A DNA stretch of 9,554 nucleotides from NCBI GenBank assembly GCA_035272605.1, contig DATEQM010000254.1, positions 1 to 9,554 on the forward strand. The letters run 5' to 3'. The notes beneath the pieces were generated by a model that was not told the origin of the DNA, searched no databases, and saw only the letters and a program-made list of their open reading frames with translations. This DNA is from JOPF136 sp035272605. GTDB taxonomy: Bacteria; Acidobacteriota; Terriglobia; Acidiferrales; UBA7541. Below, in pieces: positions 6,282 through 9,554 of this stretch (the first letter of the stretch is position 1; each line of letters starts with the position of its first letter). The position numbers were made by a program, and so were the translations under genes.

Positions 6282-7805
6282 GTGTTTGAGGACAGCAGAG
6301 TGTGCGCGGTTGTGGCCGAATCCGGCGCCCAAGATGCCCTCGCGGCGGCCCGGCTGGCCCTCCGCCGCACCAGCGTCATCGAATTGCGCCTCGATTATCT
6401 CGCTTCCGAGGACGAGTTTGCCGCGCTGCTCCGCGGCCTCGTCCCGCTGGCCGCTCGCGCCACCCTCATCGCCACCTGCCGCCGGAAAGAGGCCGGCGGT
6501 CGCTTCAATGGGAGTATCGCCCGGCAGATCTCCCGCTTAGTGCTTGCCGCGGGCTCGGGCTGCTCCTGGTGCGATCTGGAAATCGAAACCGTGGCGCGCC
6601 TCAATCCGGCCACGCTGCGGAAGACCCTGGGAGACGTCCATCTGATCATTTCCTCCCATGACTTTGCGCGCACCCCGGCGCGCCTCGGAGAGCTCCGCCG
6701 GCGCCTCGAATCCGCCGGGGGTGACGTCGTCAAAATCGCGGCTCTCACCCGCCATTACCGCGAGCTCGTGCGGCTCCTCCGTGCCTCCCACGGGCGCCGC
6801 AACGTGATCGTGGTGCCCATGGGCGACGTCGGCCTGCCCGGTCGGATTGCCGCCGTGCGCGAGGGCAGTGCGCTCGCCTACGCGTCCGTGGGGACTCCGG
6901 TGGCGCCGGGGCAACTCTCTCTGGAAGCGATGCAATCGGTCTATCGCGTGGAACGCCACAACCGGCGCACCCAGCTTTACGGCATCATCGGCAACCCCGT
7001 GGGCCATTCCCTTTCCCCGCTGTTGCACAACACCGGCTTCGCCCACCGGCACGTCAACGCGGTCTTTGCTCCCTTCTTGGTGCGCGACCTTGCCGATTTC
7101 ATGAAATCCGTCCGCCCGCTGCGCATTTCCGGCCTCAGCGTCACCATCCCCCACAAGCAGCACGTCCTGCGTTATCTCGATGAATGCGATCCCCTCGCCG
7201 CGGAAATTGGCGCGGTGAACACCGTGGTGAACCGCGCTGGCAAACTCCATGGCTACAACACCGACCACCTCGGCGTCTTGCAATCGCTGGGGCGCGTGAT
7301 GAAGCTCCAGGGAGCCCGCGTCCTCATCTACGGCGTCGGTGGCGCCGGGCGCACCGTGGGATTCGCAGCCGCCCGCGCGGGCGCGCAGGTGTTTGTCTGC
7401 GCGCGTCGGCCGGAAGCGGCCCGGAGCGCCGCCCGCGGCCTCGGCGCGGAGGCTGTGGAGAGAAAAGAACTGCGCGAAATGGAGTTCGACGCTATTGTCA
7501 ACGCCACGCCCATCGGCATGATGCCCCACACGGACGCCTCGCCCCTCGAGCCCGCCGAACTCCGTTGCGCCCTCGTCTTCGACCTCATCTACCGCCCCCT
7601 GCGCACTCGCTTGCTGCGCCTCGCGGAGCGCCGCGGCATCCCCACGCTCTCCGGCGTGGAAATGTTTGTGGCCCAGGGCGTGGCGCAGTGGGAGCTGTGG
7701 ACCGGCGAGAAGGCGCCCGTCGCCGCCATGCGCGCGGAGATCACTGCCGCCCTCGCGCGGGATGAGAGCCGCCGGCAAGTTCCGGCCGGGCGCGAGGCTT
7801 TATGA
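6282..7805 (+). CDS. aroDE: Bifunctional 3-dehydroquinate dehydratase (type I) / shikimate dehydrogenase
   Basis: This single 507-residue protein catalyses two successive shikimate-pathway steps, 3-dehydroquinate to 3-dehydroshikimate to shikimate. Residues 1-222 are type I dehydroquinase: IELRLDYL (Glu34, Arg36), SSHDF with catalytic His126, DVVKIA with Schiff-base Lys151, Arg188, and APGQ with Gln211. Residues 231-495 are AroE: YGIIGNPVGHSLSPLLHN with shikimate-binding Ser243 and Ser245, TIPHK with catalytic Lys292, GAVNTVV (Asn313), GYNTD (Asp328), the nucleotide loop GVGGAGR (351-357), NATPIGM (407-413), DLIYRP (Tyr437) and Gln465. Arg375 and Arg376 fit NADP(H) preference. All key residues are intact. 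The GTG start at 6282 has a weak ribosome binding site (GGTGG 3 nt before, or GGAG 13 nt before); GTG at 6300 is possible. The frame is open back to 6183 without a better start. Its stop overlaps trpE by 4 nt. Confidence 0.94.
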   Translation: MFEDSRVCAVVAESGAQDALAAARLALRRTSVIELRLDYLASEDEFAALLRGLVPLAARATLIATCRRKEAGGRFNGSIARQISRLVLAAGSGCSWCDLEIETVARLNPATLRKTLGDVHLIISSHDFARTPARLGELRRRLESAGGDVVKIAALTRHYRELVRLLRASHGRRNVIVVPMGDVGLPGRIAAVREGSALAYASVGTPVAPGQLSLEAMQSVYRVERHNRRTQLYGIIGNPVGHSLSPLLHNTGFAHRHVNAVFAPFLVRDLADFMKSVRPLRISGLSVTIPHKQHVLRYLDECDPLAAEIGAVNTVVNRAGKLHGYNTDHLGVLQSLGRVMKLQGARVLIYGVGGAGRTVGFAAARAGAQVFVCARRPEAARSAARGLGAEAVERKELREMEFDAIVNATPIGMMPHTDASPLEPAELRCALVFDLIYRPLRTRLLRLAERRGIPTLSGVEMFVAQGVAQWELWTGEKAPVAAMRAEITAALARDESRRQVPAGREAL

Positions 7806-9325
7806 TTACCCCCGATTTTGCCGGTTTTCGGAAGCTCGCGCGACGCGGTAATCTCGTGCCCGTCTGCGAGGTTCTGCCCGCGGACCTGCTCACCCCGGTC
7901 GGCGCCTTCCTGCGGCTCGCTCCCAGGGCCCGCGCTTCCCGTGCGTTTCTTTTGGAGAGCGTCGAGGGCGGCGAGCGCCTGGCGCGCTACTCGTTTCTCG
8001 GTTGCGATCCCTTCGAGATCATCCGTTGCAGCACGCGCGGCGTCAGCCTCGAGGCGGGCGGGCGCGTCGAGCACCACGACGCCGGCCTGTTTGATCTGCT
8101 CCGCCGCCAGCTCGCCCGCTTTCATCCCGTGCGCTTGCCTGGCCTGCCGCCCTTCTCCGGCGGCGCCATCGGCTATTTGGCCTACGATGCCGTGCGCCTG
8201 GCGGAACAAATTCCCGCCACGCATCCCGACGACATGGGCCTCGATGATGCCGTCTTCATGCTTTTCGATGGCCTGGTGGCCTTCGACCACGTACGCCAGG
8301 CCATCTGGATCATCCGCAACGCGTTTACCGAGGGCCCCGGCAGCCTCCGCGAGAAGTACGATTCCGCCGTGCGCGCGATTCACTCCACCCGCGCCCGGTT
8401 GGAGAGGCCGCTCGAGCGCCCCCGGCGTTCCCCCGCTGGCGCGCCTTTGCGCGTGAAATCGAATTTTCCCCGTTCGCGATTCCTCGAAGCCGTGCGCCGC
8501 GCCAAGCGTTACATTCGCGCCGGCGACGTCTTCCAGGTCGTGCTCAGCCAGCGATTCGCCGCGCGCACCTCCGCCGATCCACTGGACATCTATCGCGCCC
8601 TGCGCGTCGTCAATCCCTCGCCTTATCTCTACTTTTTGCGCGACGCGGCGCTCTCCGTCGTGGGCAGTTCCCCGGAAATGCTCGTCAAGGTGCAGGGCCG
8701 CGAAGCCTTTTATCGGCCCATTGCCGGCACCCGTCCCCGCGGCCGCGACGAGCGCGAAGACCAGCGGCTCGCGCGCGACCTCCTCCAGGATCCCAAAGAG
8801 CGCGCCGAACACATCATGCTCGTGGATCTGGGTCGCAACGACCTGGGCCGCGTCTCCGAATACGGCAGCGTCCGCGTGGAAGATCTGATGTTTGTCGAGC
8901 GCTATTCCCACGTCATGCACCTGGTCTCCACTCTGCGCAGCCGCCTGCGCTCCGATGTGGATTGCTTCGACGTGCTCATGTCCTGCTTTCCCGCCGGAAC
9001 CCTCACCGGAGCGCCCAAGGTGCGCGCTATGGAAATCATCGAGGAACTCGAGCCCACCCGCCGCGGCATTTACGGCGGCGCCGTGCTCTATCTCGATTAC
9101 TCTGGCAATATGGATTCCTGCATCGCCATCCGTACGCTTGTGGCGAAGGGCGGAATGGCCTGCGTGCAGGCGGGAGCGGGCATCGTGGCGGACTCGGTGC
9201 CCCAGCGCGAGTACGACGAGTCCGTCAACAAAGCCCGCGCGCTCCTCTCGGCTCTGGAGCAGGCGCACGGGACCCCGCGGCGCGGCAAGCGCCTAAGACA
9301 GCGCGGCAAGCGCTTGGAACAATGA
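7802..9325 (+). CDS. trpE: Anthranilate synthase component I
   Basis: TrpE makes anthranilate from chorismate using ammonia or the glutamine amide group delivered by TrpG, the first committed step of tryptophan synthesis. The 507-residue length is normal. The N-terminal regulatory domain has LLESVEGGERLARYSFLG (50-67), where the Ser in LLES and the Arg-x-Ser-Phe region form the tryptophan feedback site, so end-product inhibition is expected. The chorismate-binding domain has GDVFQVVLSQRF (241-252), NPSPYLYFL (271-279), GSSPEML (288-294), PIAGTRPRG (306-314), DLGRNDLGRV (342-351), AGTLTGAPKVRAMEIIEELE (398-417), GGAVLYLDYSGNMDSCIAIR (425-444) and QAGAGIVADS (456-465). PIAGTRPRG favours TrpE over the related PabB. 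The ATG at 7802 overlaps the aroDE stop as ATGA. The last 14 residues are a tandem duplication (RGKRLRQ RGKRLEQ). Confidence 0.95.
   Translation: MITPDFAGFRKLARRGNLVPVCEVLPADLLTPVGAFLRLAPRARASRAFLLESVEGGERLARYSFLGCDPFEIIRCSTRGVSLEAGGRVEHHDAGLFDLLRRQLARFHPVRLPGLPPFSGGAIGYLAYDAVRLAEQIPATHPDDMGLDDAVFMLFDGLVAFDHVRQAIWIIRNAFTEGPGSLREKYDSAVRAIHSTRARLERPLERPRRSPAGAPLRVKSNFPRSRFLEAVRRAKRYIRAGDVFQVVLSQRFAARTSADPLDIYRALRVVNPSPYLYFLRDAALSVVGSSPEMLVKVQGREAFYRPIAGTRPRGRDEREDQRLARDLLQDPKERAEHIMLVDLGRNDLGRVSEYGSVRVEDLMFVERYSHVMHLVSTLRSRLRSDVDCFDVLMSCFPAGTLTGAPKVRAMEIIEELEPTRRGIYGGAVLYLDYSGNMDSCIAIRTLVAKGGMACVQAGAGIVADSVPQREYDESVNKARALLSALEQAHGTPRRGKRLRQRGKRLEQ
9280..9321 (+). repeat. 21-bp in-frame tandem duplication at the trpE 3' end
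   Basis: The units are 9280-9300 and 9301-9321. They match at 17 of 21 bases, and the first 13 (GCGCGGCAAGCGC) are identical. They encode RGKRLRQ and RGKRLEQ, the last 14 residues of TrpE, just before the stop and the trpG overlap. Confidence 0.75.
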
Positions 9326-9554
9326 TCCTGCTCATCGACAACTACGATTCCTTCACCTACAACCTGGCTCAGATCCTCGGCCAGCTCGGGCAGAAACTCC
9401 TGGTGCGCCGCAACGACCGCATCTCGCTCGACGAAGTCGCGGCGCTCCGCCCCGAGCGCATCGTGATCTCCCCCGGCCCCTGCACGCCGAGCGAGGCGGG
9501 CATCAGCGTGGAGCTGATCCGCCGCTTCGCCGCGCAAATACCCATCCTCGGCGT
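9322..9554 (+). CDS. trpG: Anthranilate / aminodeoxychorismate synthase glutamine amidotransferase subunit, 3' end outside the window
   Basis: The frame opens with ATG at 9322, overlapping the trpE stop as ATGA, and runs to the window end (77 full codons). It begins MILLIDNYDSFTYNLAQIL, the hallmark start of the TrpG/PabA class I glutamine amidotransferases, and contains ISPGPCTPSEAGIS (49-62). It stops at IPILGV, just before the expected nucleophile Cys. The subunit releases ammonia from glutamine for TrpE. Because the same protein often serves both tryptophan and folate synthesis, it may also act as PabA; the position after trpE favours trpG. Confidence 0.93.
   Translation, partial: MILLIDNYDSFTYNLAQILGQLGQKLLVRRNDRISLDEVAALRPERIVISPGPCTPSEAGISVELIRRFAAQIPILG

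Noticed and set aside
7589..9268. Open frame of 559 codons on the minus strand opposite trpE
   Set aside because: It has no recognisable domain and mirrors the codon bias of trpE, whose motifs are complete on the plus strand.

Overview
The window is a GC-rich bacterial chromosome segment, with about two thirds G+C in most genes by eye. A fused type I 3-dehydroquinate dehydratase/shikimate dehydrogenase, a TrpE-TrpG pair, a lone AMMECR1-domain protein and a long CopD protein suggest Acidobacteriota or a similar soil lineage. This placement is an inference from gene content, not a marker-gene assignment. There are no mobile elements, rRNA or tRNA genes, or CRISPR arrays.

Layout from left to right. 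Positions 1-948 (+) hold the 3' part of an M20-family metallopeptidase that starts before the window. A 231-bp convergent gap follows. Positions 1180-3219 (-) hold a two-gene copper unit, copC then copD, whose base composition looks less GC-rich than the flanks. A 464-bp divergent region (3220-3683) holds a probable copC promoter and a structured leader, a doubtful 59-codon ORF with a strong Shine-Dalgarno sequence, a short stem-loop, and a good sigma-70-type promoter for the next gene. Positions 3684-4985 (+) hold pgsA (phosphatidylglycerophosphate synthase) and an AMMECR1-family gene, closely spaced in one probable transcript. A 204-bp hairpin-rich gap ends in a strong bidirectional terminator (5137-5165). 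Positions 5190-6050 (-) encode an exported protein of unknown function with an internal duplication, under its own promoter. Positions 6282-9554 (+) hold an aromatic amino acid operon: aroDE fusion, trpE, and the 5' part of trpG/pabA, joined by two 4-nt ATGA stop/start overlaps.

Functional logic. The aroDE-trpE-trpG cluster places two shikimate-pathway steps and the first committed step of tryptophan synthesis on one tightly coupled transcript. CopC (periplasmic Cu(II) binding) and CopD (inner membrane) form a standard copper-handling pair. PgsA makes the precursor of phosphatidylglycerol and cardiolipin. No clear new multi-gene system is visible. The items most worth a second look are the attenuator-like alternative pairings upstream of copC, the palindromes around the AMMECR1 gene, the duplicated-domain exported protein, and a short in-frame duplication at the end of trpE.
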